Assembly: GCA_900769945.1 (NCBI GenBank)
Contig: CAAGIO010000028.1
Coordinates: 62,001-126,000 of the forward strand
DNA length: 64,000 nucleotides
Source: Bacteroidales bacterium
Lineage (GTDB): Bacteria; Bacteroidota; Bacteroidia; Bacteroidales; F082
Direction of reading: 5' to 3'
Shown: one piece after another, positions 24,137-33,500 of the stretch
Numbering within the stretch: position 1 is the stretch's first letter
How the letters are laid out: each line of letters opens with the position of its first letter
Program-made: the position numbers and the translations under genes
The notes under the pieces: generated by a model
Seen by the model: the letters and a program-made list of their open reading frames with translations, nothing else
What the model was told of the DNA's origin: nothing
Database searches by the model: none

Positions 24137-25018
24137 ATGCTCGAACGGTTCATAAGGTATATTGAGACGGAGAGGCGCTATTCGGTTCACACGGTGTCGT
24201 CATATAGGCGTGATGTTGAGCAGTTCAGCACATACCTTATTAATATATATAATGTTGACGATGTGCTAAGGGCAACCACAGAGATGGTACGCTCGTATGT
24301 AGTGTCGCTGAAAGAAGGAGGAATGGAGAGCAGGAGCATAAACAGAAAACTGTCGTCATTGCGTTCGTTCTACCGGTTCTGTTTGCGGGAAAAGGAGATA
24401 AGTGATAACCCGATGCGAGGCGTAAAGTCGCTGAAGCAGCCGACAGAACTTGCGAAGTTTGTGCCAGAGAAAGACATTGAGAAGATTCAGTTCCCGAAAT
24501 GCGATGACTTTGCGGTCAGGAGGGACGAGCTTATGTTCGAGATGCTTTACCAGACGGGAATGAGGCAGGCTGAGCTGCGGGGCTTGAGAGATGACGACGT
24601 CTCAGTGGAAAACTGCAGCGTGAAGGTGAGGGGTAAGAGGAACAAGGAGAGGGTCATCCCAATAGGCAGCGACCTTTTGGAAATGATAGAAAGATATAAA
24701 AAGGTGAGGGGAGAACAATTTTCCGGAGAAGAATTCGTTGTACTTGTTGTTGACGACAAGGGTAGGGCGATGAACGCGTCGTTTGTGTACCGGAAGGTGC
24801 ACGAGATGTTGCAGGGTGTTACGAGTCTGAGGCAGAAGAGCCCGCATGTGTTGAGGCATACCTTTGCTACGCATCTGCTTAACGATGGGGCAGACATCAG
24901 GGCGATACAGAAGATACTTGGCCACAGCAGTCTCGGCTCAACTCAGATATACACGCACAACACAATAGAGCGACTAAAGGAGATATATAATGAAGCGCAC
25001 CCGCTGGGTGACGAATAG
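24137..25018 (+). CDS. Tyrosine recombinase of the XerC/XerD type
   Basis: A 293-residue site-specific recombinase. The N-terminal SAM-like core-binding domain (LERFIRYIETERRYSVHTVSSYRRDVEQF) is followed by the catalytic domain with Arg in TGMRQAELRGL, the Lys-containing beta-hairpin (VRGKRNKERVIP), HVLRHTFATHL (His-x-x-Arg), GHSSLGSTQIYTH (His) and the Tyr nucleophile in the latter motif. These match the Xer enzymes that resolve chromosome dimers at dif. Start chosen because the promoter box lies between this ATG and an upstream in-frame one. Which Xer paralogue it is cannot be settled. It is followed 32 bases later by the hibernation factor. Confidence 0.93.
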   Translation: MLERFIRYIETERRYSVHTVSSYRRDVEQFSTYLINIYNVDDVLRATTEMVRSYVVSLKEGGMESRSINRKLSSLRSFYRFCLREKEISDNPMRGVKSLKQPTELAKFVPEKDIEKIQFPKCDDFAVRRDELMFEMLYQTGMRQAELRGLRDDDVSVENCSVKVRGKRNKERVIPIGSDLLEMIERYKKVRGEQFSGEEFVVLVVDDKGRAMNASFVYRKVHEMLQGVTSLRQKSPHVLRHTFATHLLNDGADIRAIQKILGHSSLGSTQIYTHNTIERLKEIYNEAHPLGDE

Positions 25019-25050
25019 GAAATATTAACAAATAAAAACAGGAGGTAAAA

Positions 25051-25347
25051 ATGAAAGTTACAATTAATGCGGTCCATTTTAAGGCTGACAGCAAGCTTGA
25101 GGAATTTATCACAAATAAGCTTGAGAAGCTTTGCGGAAAGATTGACGATGCAATAGGGGCGGAGGTGACATTGAAATTGGACAACACAGATTCGCCTGAG
25201 AATAAGATTGTTGACGTAAGAATAATGCTAAAGGGAAACGATTTGTATTCAAGTAAGGAGTGTAAGACGTTCGAGGAGGCGTTGGATAAGTCGGTTGATG
25301 CGCTCAAGAATCAGGTTGAGAAGCATAAGAACAAGCATGACAAGTGA
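25051..25347 (+). CDS. hpf: Ribosome hibernation-promoting factor (short HPF/RaiA type)
   Basis: A 98-residue protein with the S30AE/HPF fold (MKVTINAVHFKADSKLEEFI; LKLDNTDSPENKIVDVRIML; SVDALKNQVEKHKNK) and no C-terminal extension, so it is the short form. Such proteins block the tRNA sites of idle ribosomes. A canonical Shine-Dalgarno AGGAGG precedes the ATG, unusual for Bacteroidetes. It is located just after the Xer recombinase and before the tRNA/tuf operon. Confidence 0.88.
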   Translation: MKVTINAVHFKADSKLEEFITNKLEKLCGKIDDAIGAEVTLKLDNTDSPENKIVDVRIMLKGNDLYSSKECKTFEEALDKSVDALKNQVEKHKNKHDK

Positions 25348-25416
25348 TATATAGTGGTGAGATTCAATCATTTGGGAGAATTTTCAAAAAAAATTAAAAA
25401 AAAAGTATAAAAACGC

Positions 25417-25446
25417 TTGTCGGTAAGTAAAAAATATGTATTTTTG
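25417..25446 (+). promoter_or_regulatory. Promoter of the tRNA-tuf-rpoBC block
   Basis: TTG at 25417-25419, a 19-base spacer and TATTTTTG at 25439-25446, about 60 bases before the first tRNA. Confidence 0.75.
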
Positions 25447-25506
25447 CAGACCATTTCAAACGAACGAGATGGTCTGCAAAAAGCAGTTAGGTTCTTTAAC
25501 ATAGAG

Positions 25507-25578
25507 GCCGGCATAGCTCAGCGGTAGAGCACGTGATTTGTAATCTCGGGGTCGGGGGTCCAAATCCCTCTGCCGGCT
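25507..25578 (+). tRNA. tRNA-Thr (TGT), copy 1
   Basis: A 72-base cloverleaf: acceptor GCCGGCA/TGCCGGC, anticodon loop TTTGTAA (anticodon TGT), anticodon stem CGTGA/TCTCG with a T-T mismatch, and T arm GGGGG/TCCAAAT/CCCTC. The T loop has C at position 55 instead of the near-universal T. Identical to copy 2. Confidence 0.88.
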
Positions 25579-25603
25579 CAATGGAAGAAAGTCATGCACG
25601 AGC

Positions 25604-25675
25604 GCCGGCATAGCTCAGCGGTAGAGCACGTGATTTGTAATCTCGGGGTCGGGGGTCCAAATCCCTCTGCCGGCT
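25604..25675 (+). tRNA. tRNA-Thr (TGT), copy 2
   Basis: Identical over its 72 bases (and three bases beyond) to copy 1, with different flanks. It carries the same anticodon-stem T-T mismatch and TCCAAAT T loop, so both copies share the unusual features. Confidence 0.88.
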
Positions 25676-25708
25676 CAAGTTGAAAGAGTGCTGAAAAAAT
25701 GGCTTTCT

Positions 25709-25790
25709 GGGGGAGTCGCATAGTGGCAATTGCAACAGACTGTAAATCTGTCCTCGGATGAGTTCGGTGGTTCGAGTCCACCCTCCCCCA
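25709..25790 (+). tRNA. tRNA-Tyr (GTA)
   Basis: An 82-base class II tRNA with acceptor GGGGGAG/CTCCCCC, anticodon stem ACAGA/TCTGT with loop CTGTAAA (anticodon GTA), a long variable arm and T loop TTCGAGT. Confidence 0.94.
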
Positions 25791-25797
25791 CGACAAT

Positions 25798-25870
25798 GCG
25801 GAAGTAGCTCATTTGGCAGAGCGAAAGCCTTCCAAGCTTTAGGTAGCGGGTTCGAGCCCCGTCTTCCGCT
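25798..25870 (+). tRNA. tRNA-Gly (TCC)
   Basis: A 73-base cloverleaf with acceptor GCGGAAG/CTTCCGC, anticodon stem AAAGC/GCTTT, loop CTTCCAA (anticodon TCC) and T loop TTCGAGC. Confidence 0.94.
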
Positions 25871-25881
25871 CAAACAAGAAA

Positions 25882-25953
<72 letters not shown>

Positions 25954-26013
25954 CTATATTTGTAGATATATAGGATAAAATAGAATATTAACCTTAAGTA
26001 AACAACAAATAGT

Positions 26014-27204
26014 ATGGCAAAAGAAAAATTCGAAAGGTCAAAACCACACGTTAACATCGGTACAATCGGCCACGTTGACCATGGTAAGACAACCTTAACC
26101 GCAGCTATCACACTGCACTTAGCAAAGAAGGGTCTTTCAGAAGTCAAGTCATTCGATTCAATTGACTCGGCTCCAGAAGAGAAAGAAAGAGGTATCACAA
26201 TCAACACAGCTCACGTTGAATATCAGACAGAGAAACGTCACTATGCACACGTTGACTGCCCTGGTCACGCTGACTATGTTAAGAACATGGTAACTGGTGC
26301 TGCACAGATGGACGGTGCTATTATCGTTGTTGCTGCAACAGACGGTCCTATGCCACAGACACGTGAACATATCCTTCTCGCACGTCAGGTTGGTGTGCCA
26401 AGATTGGTTGTTTTCTTGAACAAGTGCGACCTTGTTGACGATGAAGAACTTCTCGAACTCGTTGAAATGGAAGTACGTGACCTTCTCAGCAAGTATGAGT
26501 TTGATGGTGACAACACACCTATCATCCGCGGTTCAGCTCTTGGCGCATTGAACGATGAGCCAGCATGGGCAGCAAAGATCGATGACCTCATGGACGCTTG
26601 CGACACATGGATTCCTGAGCCAGAAAGAGCAGTTGACAAACCTTTCCTTATGCCTATCGAGGACGTGTTCTCAATCACAGGCCGTGGTACAGTTGCAACA
26701 GGTCGTATCGAGACAGGTGTCATCAAGGTTGGTGACCCGGTTGATATCATCGGTATGGGTGCAGAGAAACTCAAATCAACTGTTACAGGTGTTGAGATGT
26801 TCCGTAAGATTCTTGACGAAGGTGAGGCTGGTGATAACGCAGGTTTGCTCCTCCGTGGTATTGATAAAGACGAGATCCGCCGTGGTATGGTTATCGCAAA
26901 ACCAGGTTCAGTGAAGCCACACGCTCACTTCAAAGGCGAGGTTTATGTTCTTTCAAAAGAAGAAGGTGGTCGTCATACTCCTTTCAGAAACAAATATCGT
27001 CCTCAGTTCTACTTCAGAACAACTGACGTTACAGGCGAGATCTCACTTCCAGAAGGAATGGAAATGGTTATGCCAGGCGATCACGTCACAATCGAAGTAC
27101 GCTTGATTTCTGAAATCGCTATGGATAAAGGTCTCCGTTTCGCTATCCGTGAAGGCGGTAGAACAGTCGGTTCAGGTCAGGTTATTGAACTTATTGAAGA
27201 CTAA
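26014..27204 (+). CDS. tuf: Elongation factor Tu
   Basis: A 396-residue translational GTPase delivering aminoacyl-tRNA to the ribosome. All G motifs are present: GHVDHGKTT (about 19-27), RGITI (about 58), DCPGHADY (about 80-87), NKCD (about 135) and the SALG region. Domains II and III follow (SVTG and GRTVGSGQV). It lies between the five-tRNA cluster and tRNA-Trp, the classical tuf-secE-nusG arrangement, and is one of the most highly expressed genes, consistent with the biased codon use. Confidence 0.98.
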   Translation: MAKEKFERSKPHVNIGTIGHVDHGKTTLTAAITLHLAKKGLSEVKSFDSIDSAPEEKERGITINTAHVEYQTEKRHYAHVDCPGHADYVKNMVTGAAQMDGAIIVVAATDGPMPQTREHILLARQVGVPRLVVFLNKCDLVDDEELLELVEMEVRDLLSKYEFDGDNTPIIRGSALGALNDEPAWAAKIDDLMDACDTWIPEPERAVDKPFLMPIEDVFSITGRGTVATGRIETGVIKVGDPVDIIGMGAEKLKSTVTGVEMFRKILDEGEAGDNAGLLLRGIDKDEIRRGMVIAKPGSVKPHAHFKGEVYVLSKEEGGRHTPFRNKYRPQFYFRTTDVTGEISLPEGMEMVMPGDHVTIEVRLISEIAMDKGLRFAIREGGRTVGSGQVIELIED

Positions 27205-27215
27205 TAATAAAAAAC

Positions 27216-27242
27216 TATGGGTGCCCTTTATAGGGCCCCATA
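27216..27242 (+). other. Stem-loop between tuf and tRNA-Trp
   Basis: An 11-bp stem with one bulged T (27216-27227 with 27232-27242, loop TTAT) that is not followed by a U run. More likely an RNA-processing site releasing the tRNA than a terminator. Confidence 0.6.
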
Positions 27243-27246
27243 TCAA

Positions 27247-27319
27247 ACAGGCGTAGCTCAATTGGTAGAGTGGTGGTCTCCAAAACCATAGGTTGAGGGT
27301 TCGAGCCCTTCCGCCTGTG
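27247..27319 (+). tRNA. tRNA-Trp (CCA)
   Basis: A 73-base cloverleaf with acceptor ACAGGCG/CGCCTGT, anticodon stem GTGGT/ACCAT, loop CTCCAAA (anticodon CCA), T loop TTCGAGC and discriminator G73 as expected for tRNA-Trp. Located between tuf and secE. Confidence 0.95.
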
Positions 27320-27343
27320 CTAAAGCAAAATAGTTCAAACAAT

Positions 27344-27535
27344 ATGAAAAAGTTCGTAAACTACATTAAAGAATGTTACAACGAGTTGATACAGAAAGTA
27401 AGCTGGCCAACTTGGAAAGAACTGCAGAGTAGTGCAATCGTCGTATCCATTGCTTCCCTTATAATCGCTTTAGTGGTTTACTTGATGGATAAGTCTTTTG
27501 AAACCTTGCTCGAAGCTTTTTATCGTATCTTCTAA
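27344..27535 (+). CDS. secE: Preprotein translocase subunit SecE
   Basis: A 63-residue single-spanning membrane protein. The amphipathic N-terminal segment (YIKECYNELIQKVSWPTWKEL) contains the conserved VSWPTWKE motif and is followed by one transmembrane helix (SAIVVSIASLIIALVVYLMD). Start chosen at ATG 27344: the longer frame overlaps the tRNA-Trp gene. Forms the SecYEG channel and is placed next to nusG as in most bacteria. Confidence 0.95.
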   Translation: MKKFVNYIKECYNELIQKVSWPTWKELQSSAIVVSIASLIIALVVYLMDKSFETLLEAFYRIF

Positions 27536-27592
27536 CAAGGAAATGTTTGATCTAAAAAATCATCATTTTTATTTTTTTAAATCACGGATAAG

Positions 27593-28147
27593 ATGAGTGA
27601 GCAGAACGAAAAGAAATGGTATGTGATTCGTGCAATTAGCGGCAAAGAGAAAAAAGTAAAAGAATATCTTGATGCCGAGATTGCCCGTAATCCTTCTTTA
27701 GGGGATTTGATTTCTCAAGTTCTTATTCCTACTGAGAAGGTTTATTCTGTAAAAAACGGTAAGAAGGTGAGTAAGGAAAGAAACTACTTGCCCGGCTATG
27801 TTCTTATAGAGGCTGTTTTGAACGCAGAACTTACCCACCTTATCAAGGATACTCCGAATGTATTAGGATTCCTTGGTACAAGAGGAGGAGACCCCGACCC
27901 GCTCAGGCCTATTGAAGTCAGCCGTATCTTAGGAAAGGTTGACGAGATGGCAGAGAATGGCGAGGGTTCAGACCTTGAGTTCATCGTCGGGGAGACTGTA
28001 ACGGTTAACGACGGACCGTTCTCAAGCTTCAGCGGCGTGATAGAGGAGGTTAATGATGAGAAGAAGAAACTGAAAGTAATGGTTAAAATCTTTGGTCGTA
28101 AGACTCCTTTGGAACTCAGTTACTTCCAAGTGAAGAGAGAAATGTAA
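27593..28147 (+). CDS. nusG: Transcription termination/antitermination protein NusG
   Basis: A 184-residue protein with NGN domain (KKWYVIRAISGKEKKVKEYL; LPGYVLIEAVL; LGFLGTRGGDPDPLRP) and a C-terminal KOW domain (VGETVTVNDGPFSSFSGVIEEVND). NusG binds RNA polymerase and links it to ribosomes or Rho. Positioned between secE and rplK. Confidence 0.97.
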   Translation: MSEQNEKKWYVIRAISGKEKKVKEYLDAEIARNPSLGDLISQVLIPTEKVYSVKNGKKVSKERNYLPGYVLIEAVLNAELTHLIKDTPNVLGFLGTRGGDPDPLRPIEVSRILGKVDEMAENGEGSDLEFIVGETVTVNDGPFSSFSGVIEEVNDEKKKLKVMVKIFGRKTPLELSYFQVKREM

Positions 28148-28191
28148 AAATGTGATTGTTGTTTTCATTTAACTTTTTATAGGAAAATCAA

Positions 28192-28635
28192 ATGAAAGAA
28201 GTAAGCGGATTAATTAAACTGCAAATCAAAGGAGGAGCCGCGAATCCAGCACCACCAGTAGGACCTGCATTGGGTTCTAAGGGTGTGAACATCATGGAAT
28301 TTTGCAAACAGTTCAATGCTCGTACACAGGATCAGGCAGGTAAGGTTTTACCAGTCATTATCACTGTTTATAAAGACAAGAGCTTTGACTTCGTTGTAAA
28401 AGCATCTCCAGTCGCTGTCTCTGTACTTGAGGCTGCTAAAATCGCAAAGGGTTCAAAAGAGCCTAACCGTTCAAAGGTTGGTTCTATGACCTGGGATACA
28501 GTGCGTGCTATCGCTGAAAACAAGATGAAGGATATGAATTGCTTCACCATTGAGTCAGCAATGAGCATGGTCGCTGGTACAGCTCGTAGTATGGGTGTTA
28601 AGATTACAGGCGAATCACCTTTAAAAAAAGACTAA
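28192..28635 (+). CDS. rplK: 50S ribosomal protein L11
   Basis: A 147-residue protein with the family start (KEVSGLIKLQIKGGAANPAP PVGPALGSKGVNIMEFC) and the RNA-binding C-terminal domain. Part of the GTPase-associated centre. First of the four ribosomal-protein genes of the rplKAJL cluster. Confidence 0.98.
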   Translation: MKEVSGLIKLQIKGGAANPAPPVGPALGSKGVNIMEFCKQFNARTQDQAGKVLPVIITVYKDKSFDFVVKASPVAVSVLEAAKIAKGSKEPNRSKVGSMTWDTVRAIAENKMKDMNCFTIESAMSMVAGTARSMGVKITGESPLKKD

Positions 28636-28670
28636 GTCTTAAGCATTTGTAGAACAAAAAAGAATTAAAA

Positions 28671-29366
28671 ATGGCAAGAGTATCTAAGAAAAGAAAAGAA
28701 GCTTTAGCTAAGTTCGACAAAAGCAAGGCCTACTCCTTGACAGAAGCTGTTGAAATCGTTAAACAAATCACTTACACCAAATTCGATGCCTCTGTTGACC
28801 TTAACGTACGTCTGGGTGTTGACCCACGTAAGGCTAACCAGATGGTTCGTGGTAGCGTTACACTTCCTCACGGCACAGGTAAGACTGTCCGCGTGTTAGT
28901 TCTCTGCTCACCTGATAAGAACCAAGAGGCTCTTGAAGCTGGTGCTGATTTTGTAGGATTTGAGGATTATATCCAGAAAATCAAAGACGGTTGGACAGAT
29001 GTCGATGTTATCATCACAATGCCTACACTTATGCCAAAGGTTGGTGCACTCGGTAGGATCCTCGGTCCTCGCGGATTGATGCCTAACCCGAAGACTGGCA
29101 CTGTGACCATGGATATCGCCAAGGCTGTTAGAGAGGTCAAAGCCGGTAAAATCGATTTCAAGGTTGACAAATACGGTATTGTTGACACACCTATTGCAAA
29201 GGTCAGCTTCCCATCTGAGAAGATTTTTGACAATGCGAAGGAAGTCCTTCAGATGATTGTCAAATTGAAACCAGCTGCAGCTAAAGGTACTTACATCAAG
29301 AGTATTTATATCTCAAGTACAATGAGTCCGGGTGTTCAAGTGGACGTTAAATCAATAGCCATCTAA
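28671..29366 (+). CDS. rplA: 50S ribosomal protein L1
   Basis: A 231-residue protein with the two-domain L1 fold; the conserved segment GALGRILGPRGLMPNPKTGT is present. It forms the L1 stalk that helps release deacylated tRNA, and in many bacteria represses its own operon by binding the rplK leader. No such leader mimic was checked here. Confidence 0.98.
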   Translation: MARVSKKRKEALAKFDKSKAYSLTEAVEIVKQITYTKFDASVDLNVRLGVDPRKANQMVRGSVTLPHGTGKTVRVLVLCSPDKNQEALEAGADFVGFEDYIQKIKDGWTDVDVIITMPTLMPKVGALGRILGPRGLMPNPKTGTVTMDIAKAVREVKAGKIDFKVDKYGIVDTPIAKVSFPSEKIFDNAKEVLQMIVKLKPAAAKGTYIKSIYISSTMSPGVQVDVKSIAI

Positions 29367-29385
29367 ACCTTAAATAAGTATTGAC

Positions 29386-29907
29386 ATGAGAAAAGAAGAT
29401 AAAGAAGTTATTATTAACTCAATAGTCGAGCAGTTGAATGCATGTCCAAATTTCTATCTGACAGATGTTGAGGCTTTGAACGCTGAAAAGACAAGCCAGC
29501 TTAGAAGACAGTGCTTCGGCAGCCAGGTCAAGCTTGTTGTGGTTAAGAACGCCTTGTTGAAGAAGGCTATGGAGAGAACCGGTAAAGATTACGGTGACCT
29601 CGCAAGTGTCTGCAAAGGCACAACAGCAATGATGCTTTCTGAAAACGGCAACGCTCCTGCAAAACTTATCAAGAAGTTTCGTAAGACAAACGATAAGCCA
29701 ATCCTGAAAGGTGCTTATATAGAAGAATGCGTTTATATCGGCGACAACATGCTCGACACCTTGTGCAGCATCAAGTCTAAGAACGAACTCATTGGCGACG
29801 TTATCGCATTGCTCCAGTCACCTGCTAAGAACGTTATCAGCGCTCTTCAGTCAGGCGGTAACAAGCTCAGCGGTATAGTAAAGACCTTATCCGAAAGACC
29901 GGAATAA
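29386..29907 (+). CDS. rplJ: 50S ribosomal protein L10
   Basis: A 173-residue protein (MRKEDKEVIINSIVEQLNAC; CFGSQVKLVVVKNALLKKAM; KGTTAMML). It anchors the L7/L12 dimers through its C-terminal helix and often autoregulates rplJL. Located 20 bases after rplA and 74 bases before rplL. Confidence 0.97.
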   Translation: MRKEDKEVIINSIVEQLNACPNFYLTDVEALNAEKTSQLRRQCFGSQVKLVVVKNALLKKAMERTGKDYGDLASVCKGTTAMMLSENGNAPAKLIKKFRKTNDKPILKGAYIEECVYIGDNMLDTLCSIKSKNELIGDVIALLQSPAKNVISALQSGGNKLSGIVKTLSERPE

Positions 29908-29981
29908 TAAAACAGAATGATTAACATTCAAATTTGTAAAGCATAAATATAAATTGTATAACAAATAAAATTTGAAGAAAA

Positions 29982-30362
29982 ATGGCAGATTTAAAAGCTT
30001 TTGCTGAACAATTAGTAAACCTTACAGTGAAAGAGGTTAATGAACTCGCAGCAATATTGAAAGAAGAATATGGTATTGAACCAGCAGCAGCAGCAGTTGC
30101 AGTAGCAGCTCCAGCAGCAGGTGGCGATGCAGCTCCAGCAGCAGAAGAAAAGACTTCATTTGATGTTATCCTTAAGAGTGCAGGCGCTCAGAAACTCGCA
30201 GTTGTGAAACTCGTTAAAGACTTAGCAAGCCTCGGTCTTAAAGAAGCAAAAGATTTAGTTGATGCTGCTCCTAAAGCTGTTAAAGAAGGCGTAAGCAAGG
30301 AAGAAGCTAATGCACTTAAGACTCAACTTGAGGCAGCCGGTGCAGAAGTTGAAATTAAATAA
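29982..30362 (+). CDS. rplL: 50S ribosomal protein L7/L12
   Basis: A 126-residue acidic protein with an N-terminal dimerisation domain (LKAFAEQLVNLTVKEVNELA), a flexible Ala-rich hinge (PAAAAVAVAAPAAGG) and the globular C-terminal domain (KTSFDVILKSAGAQKLAVVK) that recruits translation factors. Confidence 0.98.
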   Translation: MADLKAFAEQLVNLTVKEVNELAAILKEEYGIEPAAAAVAVAAPAAGGDAAPAAEEKTSFDVILKSAGAQKLAVVKLVKDLASLGLKEAKDLVDAAPKAVKEGVSKEEANALKTQLEAAGAEVEIK

Positions 30363-30391
30363 TTTAATTTCCTGGTACAACAGGCTACAAG

Positions 30392-30424
30392 ACCTCAGCT
30401 CCTTTTCATATAGGGGGTTGAGGT
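30392..30424 (+). other. Stem-loop between rplL and rpoB
   Basis: An 11-bp stem (30392-30402 with 30414-30424, two G-U) with an 11-base loop and no U run after it. Its position between ribosomal-protein and polymerase genes matches the attenuator/RNase III-type sites known from other bacteria that balance L7/L12 against RpoB. Confidence 0.6.
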
Positions 30425-30502
30425 TTGTGCCTATATTTCTGTTTTGACATACGTCTTGATTTTTTAATAGCTTTAATAAGAAAACATTTAAATCCTAACA
30501 CT

Positions 30503-33500
30503 TTGGCAGACATTAAATTAGATAGAATAAGTTTCGCGTCAATAAAGAAACCTTTCGACTATCCTGATTTCTTGGATATACAGCTGAAGTCATTCCGCGA
30601 CTTCTTCCAGCTCGATACAAATCCTGACAACCGTAAGAATGAGGGCTTGTTCAAGGTCTTTTCAGAGAACTTTCCTATAACAGACGCGCGAAACAATTTT
30701 GTACTCGAATTTCTCGATTACTACATCGATGCCCCACAATATACAATCGCTGAATGTCTTGAGCGTGGTTTGAGCTACTGCGTTAGATTAAAGGCTAAAC
30801 TGAAACTTTACTGCAACGATGAGGAGCATGAAGATTTCGAGACGGTTGTTCAAGATGTGTATTTAGGCTTGATTCCGTATATGACACCACAGGGTACTTT
30901 TGTCATAAACGGCGCAGAACGAGTTGTTGTCTCTCAGCTCCATCGTTCTCCGGGCGTTTTCTTCGGCTCAAGCGTGCACACCAACGGCACAACCTTATAT
31001 TCAGCCCGTATTATCCCTTTCAAGGGCTCTTGGATGGAATTCTCGACCGATATCAGCAACGTAATGTATGCCTATATCGACCGCAAGAAAAAATTGCCTA
31101 TAACAACACTGCTCCGCGCCATCGGTTATGAGACCGATAAGGATATTCTCGACATCTTCAGCCTTGCAGAAGAAGTCAAAGTCACTAAAAGCGGCTTGAA
31201 ACGTGTTATTGGCCGTAAACTTGCAGCGAAAGTGTTGCGCTCAAGATTTGAGGACTTCGTTAATGAGGAAACTGGCGAATGCACCACTATAGAACGTAAT
31301 GATACTATCATTGAACGTGGTGTAACCCTTGAGAATGAGCATATTGACCTGATTATCGAATCAGGCGTAAAGACTATTCTTCTCGACCGCGAAGAAATAA
31401 ATACTTCTGAATACTCTATAATATTCAACACCTTACAAAAAGATACAACTAACTCGGAGAAAGAGGCTGTGGAATATATCTACCGCCAGCTGCGTAATGC
31501 TGAACCACCAGATGAGGAGACAGCACGCGACGTCATCAAGAAACTGTTCTTCTCCGATAAACGTTATGACCTTGGTGAAGTCGGTCGCTACCGTATCAAC
31601 CGCAAGCTTGGCCTTGATATCGATGAATCTACTAAGGTCCTTACAAATCTGGATATTATCGCTATCATTAAATATTTGATCGAGTTATCTAACAGCAAAG
31701 CCGAGGTTGATGATATCGACCACTTGAGCAACCGTCGTATTAGAACTGTCGGCGAGCAGCTCTATGGACAGTTCGGCGTGGGTCTCGCCCGTATGGCAAG
31801 GACTATTCGCGAACGTATGAACGTCCGTGATAATGAGAACTTTACTCCTACCGACCTCATCAATGCCAAGACCCTTTCGTCTGTCATAAACTCGTTCTTC
31901 GGCACTAACCAGCTGTCTCAGTTTATGGACCAGACGAACCCTCTTTCAGAGGTTACACATAAACGTCGTATCTCCGCATTGGGACCTGGTGGTATCTCTC
32001 GTGACCGCGCCGGTTTTGAGGTCCGTGACGTTCACTACACCCACTACGGCCGTCTCTGTACTATCGAGACTCCTGAAGGACCAAATATCGGTCTTATCTC
32101 ATCTCTCTGCGTGTTCGCTAAAATTAATGACCTCGGATTTATTGAGACCCCTTACCGCGTAGTAAAAGACGGAAAAGTGGATTTCGACAACCCTCCAGTC
32201 TATCTTACATCAGAAGAAGAGGATAACAAGATAATAGCCCAGGCTTGTACTCCGATGGATGACGAAGGCAACATCACTGACGATATGCTTAAAGCACGTT
32301 TTGTCGCTGATTATCCTATCATCACCCCTAGCGAACTCGACCTTATCGACGTAGCTCCTAACCAGATGTCGTCAGTCGCTGCATCACTGATTCCTTTCCT
32401 TGAACATGATGATGCTAACCGCGCACTTATGGGCTCGAACATGATGCGCCAGGCTGTGCCTCTCATGTGCCCAGAAGCCCCTATCGTAGGTACAGGTATC
32501 GAACATTATGTCGCTAAAGACTCCCGCACACTCGTGGAGGCAGAAGGTGATGGCGAAGTAGTGTTCGTTGACTCGACAAAGATAGTTATCAAATACGACC
32601 GTACCGATAAGGAACGCCTTGTCAGCTTCGACGATGATATAAAGACTTATAACCTTATAAAATATATTAGAACAAACCAAAGTACAAGTATCAACCAGAA
32701 ACCAATAGTGAGGAAAGGTCAGAAAGTCACTAAGGGCCAGATACTTACTGAAGGTTATGCAACACAAGCCGGAGACCTTGCCCTCGGAAGGAACCTTAAA
32801 GTAGCATTCATGCCTTGGAAAGGTTACAACTATGAGGACGCTATCGTTATCTCTGAAAAGATTGTGAAGGAAGACATCTTTACCTCAATCCATATCGAGG
32901 AGTTTACTCTCGAAGTGCGTGATACTAAACGAGGATTGGAAGAGCTTACTAATGATATCCCTAATGTCAGCGCAGACGCGACAAAGGATTTGGACGAGAA
33001 CGGTCTTATCCGTGTCGGTGCCGATGTTAAAGAGGGCGATATATTAATAGGTAAGATTACTCCAAAGGGAGAGACTGACCCGACACCAGAGGAGAAGCTT
33101 CTGCGCGCCATATTCGGTGATAAGGCCGGCGATGTGAAGAACGCCTCACTTAAAGCAGGGCCTTCAATGAAGGGCGTCGTTATCGGTAAACGCTTGTTCT
33201 CACGCGTGGTGAAAGACCGCAAATCGAGATCTAAAGATAAGGATATTCTCGCAGAGCTTGATGCCGAATGCCAGAAAGAGCTCGATGCTTTGAAGTCAAG
33301 AATGATGGAGAAGCTCATGTCGATGCTTAACGGCCGCACATCAACAGGCGTTTACAATAACTTCAAAGAGGTCATCATCCCTAAAAAGGTGAAGTTCTCC
33401 CATAAGGCTCTCGCTGCAATAGACTATATGACAGTGAACCCATATAAGTGGACCACTGACCCTGAGATCAACGACTGCATAGTGAAGTTAGTCAATAACT

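Noticed and set aside
25507..25675. Two 75-base identical repeats that might suggest a CRISPR or mobile repeat
   Set aside because: They are two tRNA-Thr genes with full cloverleaf structure; there is no repeat-spacer periodicity.
30425..30502. Longer rpoB start at the TTG at 30425
   Set aside because: It directly follows a hairpin and adds residues with no RpoB similarity; TTG at 30503 fits the conserved N-terminus better.
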